From positions 1 through 64,000 of the forward strand of contig JAAEAF010002730.1 in the NCBI GenBank assembly GCA_011037195.1: a stretch of 64,000 nucleotides of DNA, read 5' to 3'. This DNA comes from Triatoma infestans. Lineage: Eukaryota; Arthropoda; Insecta; Hemiptera; Reduviidae. Below, piece after piece: positions 10,480 to 20,179 of the stretch (the first letter of the stretch is position 1; the number at the start of each line of letters is the position of its first letter). A model generated the notes under the pieces. That model saw only the letters and a program-made list of their open reading frames with translations, was not told where the DNA came from and did no database searches. A program made the translations under genes and the position numbers.

Positions 10480-10870
10480 ACCTACTAATACAAAGCACCA
10501 AAAACTTATCTTAAAAGAAAATTGAAAACAAACCATTACGAAATATGGGAAGAAGAATGGATAAATACGACTAAAGTCAGAGAAATCTAAAAGTCAACCC
10601 GACCGTGCAACATAGGAAAAGTCTAAATACATTATTTTTAAAATTAACTACAAACTGACGCAGATATTGACTGACTGGTAGAACTAGACATAGTCTGGTA
10701 GAACTAGACTTATTAGTTATTACATAGATTTCATATAATTACTAACGGTTGCTGCACCTGTGACAGTTTATTATACGGACCGAACATGGTAACACTGCTT
10801 AATCTAAAACTGTTGACTACTTGATAAACACAGAATATATTGTTTAATACGTCACGGGAAACAGCTGACT
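10480..10870 (+). pseudogene. possible LINE C-terminal scrap
   Basis: Frames read KLKTNHYEIWEEEWINTTKV near 10,520 and, after disruptions, ITNGCCTCDSLLYGPNM near 10,740. The spacing resembles the W..W and Cys-rich C-terminal parts of LINE ORF2 proteins. This is weak: no RT motif is present and the frames are broken. It could be chance. Confidence 0.3.
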
Positions 10871-11189
10871 GATTAACAAGATCGTTATTTCTAATTAAAG
10901 AAATTTTACCATCATTTAGTATATATAAATTCTATTGGGCTGGCCATATATTAAAATTGTGAATTACATTCAATAAATTGTTAATAACATGTTGTACAAA
11001 TTATGATATATTTTATGTGATGTAATATAGAAATAAATTCCCTTTCAATAGGGGTATTGTTATTGTTGGTAGGCAAAAAAAAAAAAACATATATGCATAC
11101 ACGTACACATATATATATATAAATACATATGTATATATTCCATACACAATACTTAGAAATTTTATACAATTTTACATAGAAATACATAA

Positions 11190-11285
11190 TAATATGTGGA
11201 TGGGTCCGGAATGCTGGATTACATCTGTGGTATTTTATCCCGTATTTTATAGAAATATGAAATACGACGGATAAAATATGAGAGA
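11190..11285. repeat. F-family miniature hairpin
   Basis: TGTGGATGGGTCCGGAATGC and GGTATTTTATCCCGTATTTT, then after a short loop AAATACGACGGATAAAATA. Two F termini are joined back to back with nearly all internal sequence missing, leaving a hairpin of about 20 bp. Confidence 0.65.
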
Positions 11286-11387
11286 TGATAATTACTAATA
11301 TTAACCCTTACTCTAGTGGTAATAACCTAGAAGTCGATATTGTAAATAGTTTTAAATACTCAGTTTTATAATTTATGTCCTCACGTT

Positions 11388-11625
11388 CTCTTGGCTAGCG
11401 CACTCTCTTTTCGTGCGAGAATTCGAGAATTTAGAGTTCGAATCCCTTGAGGGCAATGACGGTGTTAATCCAGCATCGTGATAAAAAAGTGGGAAGCTAC
11501 AGTTAGTAGCGCCCTAGGTAGCGAAGGCCGGAACTAAACGGCGAGGGAACTGCGGCGTGCTCCCCCCCCTATTAAAATCGTCGTCTGGCAAGCCTTGTTC
11601 TTGCATGGACCATTGCGCCATAGGT
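11388..11625 (+). repeat. SINE family 2 (tRNA-derived)
   Basis: tRNA-like head with an A-box-like GGCTAGCGCAC and a good B box GAGTTCGAATCCC. The body (CAGTTAGTAGCGC, GCGAAGGCCGGAACTAAACG, CGAGGGAACTGCGG, TCTGGCAAGCCTTG) is shared with 52,275-52,512. Pol III transcription from the internal boxes would be expected for the family. This copy is followed by a (TA)n tract. Confidence 0.75.
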
Positions 11626-13060
11626 TATATATATATATATATAGCAATAAATATCATTTAAATTTCATTTCAATCTGTACACTTCCTTGCGAGGAAATAG
11701 AACGCCGAAACGTTCATATATTTAAAATACGTTTTTTCAGAGGACCTCCCTAGTTGGTTAAAAATCAAACGAAAAAGAACCGAGCCCGGTAAATTTGAGG
11801 GATTTGAGTTCAAATTTTGGGGGGAAATTTCAGTTTCAGAATGGGGGATTTAGAAAATCGCAACTGGCAACTCTGGTTGATATTATGTAATAAATCCTAA
11901 TTTTATATATATATATAGAAAACAACTATTATTTCCTGCCAGAATGTTAGCATTCTTAAAACATATTTAAACATTTCTTAGTGTAGAGTAGATAAGCTTA
12001 ACAATATCCATTTTTTATATGGATCGGCCGGCTAAAACTTAACTAACACAAAGACCAATACTCCCCACCCCCACCCCACATTCCACCTCATGAGTGGAAC
12101 TAAAAATCCTAAAAAACCTTTTTGTTTAATGCTTTATATTCTTTTAAAGAATGTGACTCGCCGCATTCCTTTGATGTATAGTTCTTCTAAACTTGCTTTT
12201 CAAATTCCACAACTTTTAGTTCAAAATAGCAAGTTTTATTTTGTTTATATTTTACCAGTTTAGAACTGGTATAATAAATTGTAGTATTGATTATGGCGGG
12301 AAAGTTGTATGGATCTTTCCATAATTAGCTCATTGCTAAAAAAAAAAGAAGTTTATTTTATTATAAATTATCAGAAAGCTATTTGGTTACAATGAAGGTT
12401 TTAAAACTGTTATATTTATTCAATTGAATCTTTAGAGAAGCCAGAAATAATTCTTCGTCTTTTGTGTCACTATTGCTTGATGGTTTTGACACTATTGCAA
12501 GTATACAACAACAATTCAGTACACTACCATGTCTTCCCCAGATTAATTGTCTTTTTTTTTCACTCTTCACAATTACAGAAAAACAAACTCAAAATAATTG
12601 AAATAACTCATTCTTGGCCAGCTTGCCATAACGGAATTTTCAATGTGTGGAAAATTAAATAGACATTTTTGATAATGTCTTCTCTTAAGAACTGAGTAGA
12701 TGAGACTTGAGTTTATTTTTTTGTATTTAGAGAATTAATAAAGACATTTTCCCAATCCACTCGAAAATCGTTCCAAATAGAATATTATTACTAGTCATAA
12801 GCGATCTTATTAGGAAAAATTGGATGATGGTATTTGATTTTAATAAATTGAAATATAAGGGGTCCGATGTGTATGTATGTCTTTTATGGCTTAGCCATCA
12901 GCGAACTCAAGTGTGTCTAAAAATAAACCACTAAAGCCCAATTACAATTGAAATATAAAATAATTGTTTTTCTAAATTTAGCGACAGAATAGTGCGTTCT
13001 AGTAAAATATTTAAGTTGAACCCTACGACTGTTTCAACTTCTATATTAAACTTTAAAAAA
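11626..13060. other. mostly unassigned AT-rich DNA
   Basis: (TA)n at 11,625-11,644. At 11,693-11,725 CTTGCGAGGAAATAG followed by GCCGAAACGTTC resembles the conserved block near the end of Penelope-like elements (see findings). A poly-C/CCCCACC patch lies at 12,062-12,082. Open frames near 12,379-12,662 on both strands are short and not recognised. Confidence 0.5.
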
Positions 13061-13068
13061 AAACAAAA

Positions 13069-13150
13069 AGTAATGCCTATTTTTTCAGGTGGGCTTTACT
13101 TCCAATTACTGATTAAGTATCGTAGACGGAGGCGGATAGCAAACATATTT
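13069..13150 (-). repeat. SINE family 3 fragment
   Basis: AGTAATGCCTATTTTTTCAG, then GTGGGCTTTACTTCCAA and CGTAGACGGAGGCGGA. Read on the minus strand this matches the 3' part of the SINE at 48,649-48,850. The tRNA-like head is missing. Confidence 0.7.
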
Positions 13151-13214
13151 TAGCTCCCCGTTGATCATGTTTGGTTGGTTGATTAATCCTAAATAATTGC
13201 CTTGCCGTAAGCGC

Positions 13215-13260
13215 TGACATATTACATTTGGTGGCAGCGGTAGGATCAGGCCAAGATCTG
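13215..13260 (+). promoter_or_regulatory. possible LTR end plus primer-binding site
   Basis: GACATATTACA is followed directly by TTTGGTGGCAGCGGTAGGAT. The TGGTGGCAGCGG string just after a CA end resembles the leader/primer-binding region that follows the 5' LTR in many Ty3-type retrotransposons. I could not define the LTR start or a matching 3' LTR, so this is suggestive only. Confidence 0.35.
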
Positions 13261-13400
13261 GTGATACAGTGGCTGATGGATGACCGTTGGATTTGTTATA
13301 GAACAGTAGAATATGGGAGAAGGTAAAAGTGAATAGTAGCTGACGACAAATCCGACAAAAAATTCTATTGCTGCCAACTTTGTTATGATTGTTGAATTAA

Positions 13401-13625
13401 TCAGAATTAATCAGTGGCCAGACGGACTTTTCAGCAGATTTTGTCGACATAGAAAGGAAACTGACCGCAGGCATTATTGAAAAATTTAAGAAGAAATCAT
13501 CGGACTATAGGGAGTCACTTAAAGATAAGATCCCCGTTGATTTGCCCTGCGGAGATTTCATGGCCAATTTCCTTCATGCCACCGACCTTGATTACTTAAA
13601 GAGCCACTTGATTACACTAAATTAG
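13401..13625 (+). CDS. unclassified coding-like segment
   Basis: Open frame of 74 codons between stops with no ATG near its start. It reads SGQTDFSADFVDIERKLTAG, IIEKFKKKSSDYRESLKDKI, PVDLPCGDFMANFLHATDLD and ends SHLITLN. The balanced amino-acid use and lower AT content differ from surrounding DNA. It lies about 170 bp downstream of the LTR-leader-like motif, so a decayed retrotransposon gag is one possibility and an exon is another. GGACTTTTCAG at 13,424-13,434 looks like a splice acceptor. I do not recognise the protein. Confidence 0.3.
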   Translation, partial: SELISGQTDFSADFVDIERKLTAGIIEKFKKKSSDYRESLKDKIPVDLPCGDFMANFLHATDLDYLKSHLITLN

Positions 13626-14019
13626 CGTAAATCAATTATCCCCCATATCCATTTTGTACCAATGATTTACCCCAAATTTATTAAATTTCAAAATAGTTGA
13701 CGTATTATGTGCATTATTCACAGACAGTTTAGTCTGTATCTGGTACCCTAAATTTGATTTATCACCTGTAATATTTGTTTTAAAGGTAAGTGAGTAGAAG
13801 GTCACAAATTCTAAGCCCCCTTGATTCTATACAGTTTGCCGGAGGATGGACATTAACAGAGATTTAATAGTCCTGAATACTAGATATTTGATAGACCTGA
13901 ATATGTGGACAATATTCTTTCCACGGTTGTTTCATCTGTTTCTTGAAGAAAACATGCAGGAAATTTAACGCCTAATTCTTTCTTTCTGTAGCATTACGAT
14001 CCGTGGCAAGGACCTTGGC

Positions 14020-14697
14020 GTGCTTCGATAAAGCTACTTACTGTTGGCGGTCTCCCACCTTCCTCCTTCATTGCCGGCTCAAAATATTCTCTACGTAATC
14101 TAACCATCTAAGGCGGGGATCTACCTTGGAACCTTTGCCTTTCAGGATGTCCTTCAAATGCCCATCTAGATCCACGATCTCTTGCTATAAAGTGTAGGGT
14201 GTCCTAACCACTAAAGCCTCCTCTTTTAAAAGCTCATTCAGCACTGAGTTTTTTCTCGCCCGATAAAACCCCTCTTTCCCTGTTGGATCAGAAATAATCC
14301 TTAACACTTGCCTTTTCCAGGAATTCAGACGAAAATCTACAGCAGCCAGATCTATGGTCTCTGCACTGATACAGGACAACAGTTCGGAGAATTGTTTTGT
14401 AAATGGTTATTTTGGCACTTCAAGAAATTCTTATTCCTTAGGTTCGGTCGGCCGTAAGGTAACATATTACCTACTCCCCCCGGCAGCTAGTCTTTTCCTT
14501 ATATTTTGGCCTACATTAGTCATAATCGTCTCTAGGTTTTTAAATTTATTAGTAGCTTCGAAACAATACCCTCCTCCTATCATAAGATTCTCAAATCGCT
14601 TCTTTCGCCTCATCACAACCATATACTTATCTTTAACCCGTAATATGGCAGCTTCCTGTTCTAATACTTGAAAAACCTCCTTCAAAGCAGCTGCCAA
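14020..14697 (-). pseudogene. unclassified broken coding sequence
   Basis: Minus-strand text with coding-like composition in at least two frames. The first piece (14467-14697) begins MAAALKEVFQVLEQEAAILR and includes FEATNKFKNLETIMTNVGQN. The second (14185-14379) reads AVDFRLNSWKRQVLRIISDP and KNSVLNELLKEEALVVR. Below it come DGHLKDILKGKGSKVDPRLR and WLDYVENILS, in line with the second piece apart from a stop at 14,185. DPRLRWLDYVEN recalls the C-terminus of insect endonuclease/RT LINEs (PRLRWLDDVE), but the rest is not recognised. It could be the relic of a retroelement. Confidence 0.35.
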
Positions 14698-14699
14698 TC

Positions 14700-15395
14700 T
14701 ACCAATAATATTTTTTTAGGCAACATATTGAACAGGGCGATTATATAAACACCCCTAGGGTTTGAAAATACACTGAGAACAGCCGATTCTATAACCGATT
14801 GAAAAGAACTGATGATAACGAATCACTGTCTATGGGCTAATAATAGTCACCGGTAACTCTCTGGATTCGATAACGCATGTAAAGGTGCATGTTCACCTTA
14901 AATTTAATTAATTTCGCTGATACCTGCAGCTCCATCATATTTATTAATCCTTTCCGTAGTCCACGAAAAAAAGCTATTTTGAAATCAATGTACAACCGAC
15001 AATGCAATTGTACATTTGATTAATGCTTAATTTCTCAGCAAAAAGAAGGAGGTTAGAAGCTGTATTTCATTACATGAATGTTAGGCCCTGCATATAATGC
15101 ATAAATCCTGTTTTACATTTTACATTTGTTTCAGCAATATCACCTGCTTAAGATGACGTATTACTATTTGAGCTAGTAATATTTGTAAAGTAGTTTTGCG
15201 CTTTATGATAGCTCAACTTTCCTGTTTAGCGCTACAAAAATGGTAGACTACTTCACATTTCACTAAATATCCACTTCAAAAAGAAAGTGGGCCTATCTTG
15301 TTTATTTACACATTTTGTGTTATTACAAAACTTTCCGCCCTTTTATTTATTTATGTAGCAGTAGTAAGTTCTTATCATTTTTCATTTCCCTTTTT
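14700..15395. other. nothing recognised
   Basis: No repeat family or reading frame could be supported. The base composition is less AT-extreme around 14,740-14,900. Confidence 0.5.
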
Positions 15396-15399
15396 TAAC

Positions 15400-15610
15400 A
15401 TTTCCTTAACAAAATATGACCCTTCATTTCTCTTTACTTGCTCTCATTCTGTAAGAGGAATTACTACGATCATGTCAAAGTTCTATCACCCTTACATTAT
15501 GAAAAAATACGCTAATTGTATTACTAAAATTCCAAATTTAAAGAAAATTGATGAACCGGATGTTACGACGACTTTTATAGGAAATTTATCTAAAATACGT
15601 TCAAGTGATA
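15400..15610 (+). repeat. R-family head fragment, diverged
   Basis: CTTGCTCTCATTCTGTAAGA, ATTACTACGATCATGTCAAA, and AAGAAAATTGATGAACCGGA follow R phrases. A 168-codon open frame (15298-15804) runs through this DNA. Because it tracks repeat text it is probably accidental. Confidence 0.5.
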
Positions 15611-15804
15611 ACCCGTCATGGATGTATGTAACCTCAACACCTCTATATTTTTATATGAGGGCATTTAAATATAAACTTACAAGTAAAAGAAAATTTGTCC
15701 AGTTATTATATTATTATTATATTTACAAATTATTATGGGCCAGCTCACTTAGAGCTTTACACATAGGGCTATTGAAAGATAAAGAAACAATAAAACAAAG
15801 ATGA

Positions 15805-16443
15805 GTTCTGTCAGAGATCTTGGTAGAGTCTGGGTTTTAATCGTCTGGATGAAGTAGGCTCGCCTATGTGGTAATGTGAAGCTGAGGGTAGTGTGTGAAG
15901 CGTTAGGAAGAAATTGTCTGTAAGTTTAGTCATGTGTGCGTATATATCTGGTATGTCAAGTTCTCTGTGTGTTTGTGTGTTTCTGACAAACCAGGGAGCG
16001 TTGAGTGCAATTCGTAGTACCTTGTTTTGGAAAGTCTTCAATCGTTTTGTCAGTGTGTTGCTAGCTGTTATCCAAACTGGACAGGCGTGTGTCAGGAGAG
16101 GTCTAAGGAGAGTTTTATAAAGTAGTGTGGTGCAGGAGTGTTTGAGTGGTGTGTTTCTGTTAATGAGTGGGTAGAGTTGTTTCAGTCGGGTGTATGCTTG
16201 TTGCAGTTTAGTGTTAATGTGTAGTCTTCAGGTGAGTCTTGTATCAAGGATTACGCCCAGATAACGCACTCCTTGGTCTTTTTGTTTCCAGGGAATTTGC
16301 TGGTAGTCAATTGTTTGTAGGCGAAGGTCTTCATTCCGAAACCGCCGGAGAGCGAAGATTTTCGCTTCAGTTTTAGATGGGTTTAACTTTAGCTTCCATC
16401 GGTGAAACCAGCCAGATATACAGTCTATTGACTTTTTATGCAT
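15805..16443 (-). pseudogene. jockey-type LINE reverse transcriptase relic
   Basis: Minus strand. First block (16228-16443): SIDCISGWFHRWKLKLNPSK, then GVRYLGVILDTRL, corresponding to the W..KW.LK.NPSKTE and KYLG region after the RT catalytic core. Last block (15811-16041): LKTFQNKVLRIALNAPWFVR, NTQTHRELDIPDIYAHMTKL and HYHIGEP, a signature of jockey-clade LINEs. Between them the homologous thumb region is readable but interrupted by stops. The FADD/YADD motif lies beyond 16,443 and is missing, so the copy is 5'-truncated. Confidence 0.85.
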
Positions 16444-17004
16444 TATTTATTCAATATATTGAACTAACAAGAAACAAGAAAGGACTTCTTAATTACAAAG
16501 ACGTTTTTGCCAAGTTAATGATGAACTATCTCTAGCATGTCATTCTTATCATAATTTATTATCACATACTATGTCTTTTTGCCGTATTGCAACTATTGAA
16601 ACGTTTATTTCACATTCCTAGTTTGAAGAATAATTGGCGGATCTGTTTTAGAAAAAAAATACTAGAAAACTGAAAAATACTTTTCAAGAAAAAACGCACT
16701 TCCGGTCATCTAATTTTTTTTTCAAACTCGGAATTTCAACAACACATTTAATTCTAATTAATATTATTTGTATGACAGTATTTTTATAGTAAACTGAAAT
16801 AGCACTTTAGAGGAAAAACCTAACCCCACTAAAGAAAATCGTTTTTTTAGTTTTTTTTTACAATTTTTGAGAAAATCACAGAAAGTGAAAAAAAAAACAT
16901 TGAATAAAGTGGTACTTCCGGTTAAGGAATTTTGACAATGAGACTTACTAAAAGGAATTCCAAGTTTGAACTTTCTATGTTTTTTCGATTTTGAGCTGTG
17001 CTGT

Positions 17005-17188
17005 AAACGGATTGTGAGCTATGCGCGTGATATATGACCTTGCCTTAGTACTTCTGCTAACTTTTGCTGCTCCAGCATGGCATGAGGGATTATTAAAAGC
17101 CTACAACAGACAGACGCTAATAAGAGCCCAAAGGTTATTCGTACTCAGGATTATTAAAGCTTTTCGCACTGTATCTTAATAAAGCGTC
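17005..17188 (+). pseudogene. I/R1-type LINE scrap inserted in R
   Basis: The open frame reads VIYDLALVLLLTFAAPAWHE, GLLKAYNRQTLIRAQRLFVL and RIIKAFRTVS then stop: the Y..P.L.YA.P.W and Q...L....AYRTVS block between RT and the C-terminal domain of I/R1-type LINE ORF2. One in-frame stop lies upstream. Only 184 bp is present, neither the RT core nor a 3' tail. CTGT occurs at both edges (17001-17004 and 17189-17192), and removing one copy plus the insert restores the R sequence. Confidence 0.75.
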
Positions 17189-17214
17189 CTGTTCACATAC
17201 ATACATATACATAT

Positions 17215-17218
<4 letters not shown>

Positions 17219-17297
<79 letters not shown>
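17219..17297. repeat. (CA)n(GA)n microsatellite in R head
   Basis: About 40 bp of CA followed by about 34 bp of GA, at the position where all R copies carry a CA/TG tract. The 62-codon frame through it is a repeat artefact. Confidence 0.9.
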
Positions 17298-17299
<2 letters not shown>

Positions 17300-17431
17300 A
17301 TTTTCTAAAAAAAACACTTTGTTGATTTCTGGGGACTACAAAACGTGTAATTTCCGGTGAAAACTCGATATCGAAAATTTGACATGATTACAATATTTCC
17401 TCTTACTAGGAGTAAGAGGAAGTAAAAAAAA

Positions 17432-18272
17432 ATCTTGTGTGAAACACTCACACAACTTTCTCTTATTCGAGTTCTCAAAATTATAATTGACCAATTTTAT
17501 AGTTTGTGTACCAACTTTAATGAAATTCGTCGAAAACTGGAAAACTGTTCAATAAAAGCGCATTTTGGGTTTAGTAATTTCTTTGAAACACGGAATTTTG
17601 GACATCTATATATTTCGAATTAATTTTGTTTGGATGGTAGAATTGTATAATCAACTATGAATCATTTTAAAGAAAAACATAACCCCACCCTTCCCTAAAA
17701 GTGCCCTTAAATGAATGTTTCTAGAGAAATGTTTTAAGTAAAAGTTGTAGATCTTTGAATGCGTAGTTTATATAATAAGTTTCAAGCAAATCATCGGACC
17801 CATTTTTGAAAAAATCACGAAAAAGTGAAAAAACAAATCAGTAAAGTGGTAAAGTAAACGCAATTCCGGTTATGCGATTTATTTCAAACTTGGAATTTCA
17901 ACAATATATTTAATTCTAATTAACATTATTTTGATGACAGAATTGTCTAATGAACTGAAATAGCAGTTAAATGAAAACGTAACGCCACCTCTTCCCCAGA
18001 AGTGTCAGTAAATGAATTTTCCCAGAGAAATGTTTCAAATAAAAATTGTAGCTCTTTGAATGTGTAGTTGATATACCTAGTTTAAACAAAATCGTCGGAG
18101 CCATTTTTGAGATAATCGCAAAAAAGAAAAAAAAAAACAACTAGTAAAGTGGTACTTCCGGTTGAGGAATTTTGACACATAACGAACCATCAGATCCCAT
18201 TGTGATACCTAAACGTAATATGAAGTTTCAAGTTTCTGCGGTTTTTCGTTTTTGCTGTTCACGTACACACAC

Positions 18273-18325
<53 letters not shown>

Positions 18326-18493
18326 GGAGAAAGAGAGAGAGAGACACACACACATACACACAACCATTTGCTGAAAACCACTTTTTTGGACTCAGGGGAT
18401 CTCAAAACGGATATTTCCGGTGAAAACTCGATATCGAAAATTTGACACGATTACAATACTTCTTACTAGGAGTAAGAGGAAGTAAAAAAAAAA
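17432..18493 (-). mobile_element. R-family copy, near full length
   Basis: Minus orientation with both ends: ATCTTGTGTGAAACACTCAC, ACAACTTTCTCTTATTCGAG at the left (family tail) and ACTTCTTACTAGGAGTAAGA, GGAAGTAAAAAAAA at the right (family head). Monomer boundaries are marked by CGCATTTTGGGTTTAG (diverged), CGCAATTCCGGTTATGC and TACTTCCGGTTGAGGAA. CA/GA microsatellite at 18,281-18,358. It abuts the previous R copy exactly tail to head. Confidence 0.85.
18281..18358. repeat. (CA)n(GA)n microsatellite in R head
   Basis: CA tract, then GA tract, then CA again, at the same internal position as in the neighbouring R copy. Confidence 0.9.
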
Positions 18494-18524
18494 GGTTAAT
18501 TGTTTTATAATAACGAAGAAAGAG

Positions 18525-18565
18525 AAACTCGTTGAGTGTTTCACTCCAGATTTTTTTTTTATTTT
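18525..18565 (+). repeat. R-family tail fragment
   Basis: GTTGAGTGTTTCACTCCAGA followed by a T-run, the last ~35 bp of R in plus orientation. Confidence 0.55.
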
Positions 18566-19140
18566 TAACGCACTGCTACTTTTCCTTTAAAATCATAACC
18601 CTAGTTTTATCCATACAAGGCCAATTGCAAGCAATGTTAATATCAGACAGAGAATTCCGTGTCATAGTTTAGAGGGGAGGTATGAATTTCAATGCCTCGT
18701 CCGGCATTCAAATCGCAATGATAAAGTCAAATTTTTCCGCTATTTAAGTTGTTTTTCCTTATAGATACATATGTTTTAAACAAGAAAATATATATTACCT
18801 GATAAAAAAATAATGTCGTAATTTAGCACAGTACAAAATTAGGCCGCCTACTTTTTTCATTGATTGTTTTATTGTCACATCATTTTATTTATGAGATAAA
18901 AGTCGATTGATTGATTTATGTTTGGCACGCTTCTTCTTTTAATTGTCTATAGAGATAAATATTTTGACAAATTTATATATTGCACTGTTTTTATTTTTCT
19001 TAATATATTTGTTCGACAAATGCAAAACTAATCTTGAAAGAACACACTATTACGTACCTTTTGTGTTTTGTTTGTAATATTGACATTTTTAATTACTTCT
19101 TAAAATATTTACTTTTGTCTTTAATCTTAATTAAAGTTTT
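18566..19140. other. nothing recognised
   Basis: AT-rich DNA with a short less AT-rich patch at 18,640-18,720. No family assigned. Confidence 0.5.
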
Positions 19141-19145
19141 ATCTT

Positions 19146-19290
19146 TTTTTTACTTTCTCTTACACCTAGTAAGAGGAAGTATTGTAATCGTGTCAAATTT
19201 TCGATATCGAGTTTTCACAGGAAATATCCGTTTTGAGGTCCCCTGAGTCCAAAAAAGTGGTTTTTAGCAAATGGTCTGTGTGTGTGTGTG

Positions 19291-19339
<49 letters not shown>

Positions 19340-20178
19340 GAACAGCATAGCTCAAGAACGAAAAATCGTAGAAAGTTGAAATTTGATATTCCGTTTAGAG
19401 GTCACCATGGGATCTGACTGTACGTTATCTGTAAAAATTCCTCAACCGGAAGTACCACTTTACTAGTTGGATTTTTTACTTTTTTGCGATTTTCTCAAAA
19501 ATGGCTCCGACGATTTTCTTTAAACTTTAAACATCAACCACACATACAAAGAGCTACAACTTTTATTAGAAACATTTCTCCGGGAAAATGCATGAAGGGC
19601 ACTTTTGGGAGAGGGGTGGGGTTAGGTTTCCATCTAAAGTGCTATTTCAGTTTATTAGACAATTCTGCCATCTAAATAATGTTAATTAGAATTAAATATG
19701 TTGTTGAAATTCTGAGTTTGAAAAAATCGGATAACCGGAAGTGCGTTTACTTTACCACTTTACTAAATGATTTATTCACTTTTTCGCAATTTTCTCAAAA
19801 ATGGCTGACGATTTTTTTGAAACTTCGTATATAAACTAAACATGCAAAGATCTACAACTTTTATCTAAAACATTTCTCTGGGAAATTTCTTTTAAGAGCA
19901 CTTTTAGGGGAGGGGTGGGGTTAGATTTTCATCAAAGTGGTATCCTAGTTCATTATACAATTCTATCATCCAAACATAATTAGTTAGAAATAAATAGATG
20001 GCTGAAATTCCGAGTTTCAAGAAAATTAGTAAACCGGAAGTGCGCTTTTACTGAACAGTTTTTTCAGTTTTCGACGAATTTCATTAAATTTGGTACACAA
20101 ACTATAAAATTTGTCAATTATCATTTTGAGAACTGGAGTAAGAGAAAGTTGTGTGAGTGTTTCACACCAGATTTTTAT
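19146..20178 (+). mobile_element. R-family reference copy, full length
   Basis: Best plus-strand full copy. T-run; TTTACTTTCTCTTACACCTA at about 19,148; GTGTCAAATTTTCGATATCG and CACAGGAAATATCCG; (TG)n 19,277-19,330; ACCATGGGATCTGAC; ACCGGAAGTACCACTTTACT-type boundary near 19,446; monomer one from 19,490 (CTCAAAAATGGCTCCGACG); boundary ACCGGAAGTGCG at 19,734; monomer two from 19,790; boundary ACCGGAAGTGCG near 20,034; final partial monomer (CGACGAATTTCATTAAATTT); then GGAGTAAGAGAAAGT, exact inverse complement of the family head ACTTTCTCTTACTCC, and the hairpin GTGTGAGTGTTTCACAC before CAGATTTTT. Repeat spacing inside is about 285-300 bp. No protein is encoded. Architecture suggests a non-autonomous Helentron-like element. 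Confidence 0.85.
19277..19340. repeat. (TG)n microsatellite in R head
   Basis: TG tract passing into TATG repeats, in the standard R position. Confidence 0.9.
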
Positions 20179-20179
20179 T

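Larger units (their letters stand above)
16617..17431 (-). mobile_element. R-family copy, with a 184-bp LINE insert
   Basis: Minus orientation. Runs from the last-monomer region (AAACGCACTTCCGGTCATC) through the head and microsatellite to CTTACTAGGAGTAAGAGGAA at 17,401-17,422. The subterminal tail is truncated at about 16,617. At 17,005-17,188 foreign sequence interrupts R between GAGCTGTGCTGT and GTTCACATAC. It is followed without spacer by another R copy in the same orientation. Confidence 0.8.

Noticed and set aside
15298..15804. 168-codon open frame on the plus strand
   Set aside because: It runs through diverged R head text, is rich in F/Y/K/I codons expected from AT-rich DNA, and has no recognisable domain.
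17135..17317. Minus frame of repeated Leu-Ser and Cys-Val
   Set aside because: Translation of the CA/GA microsatellite.
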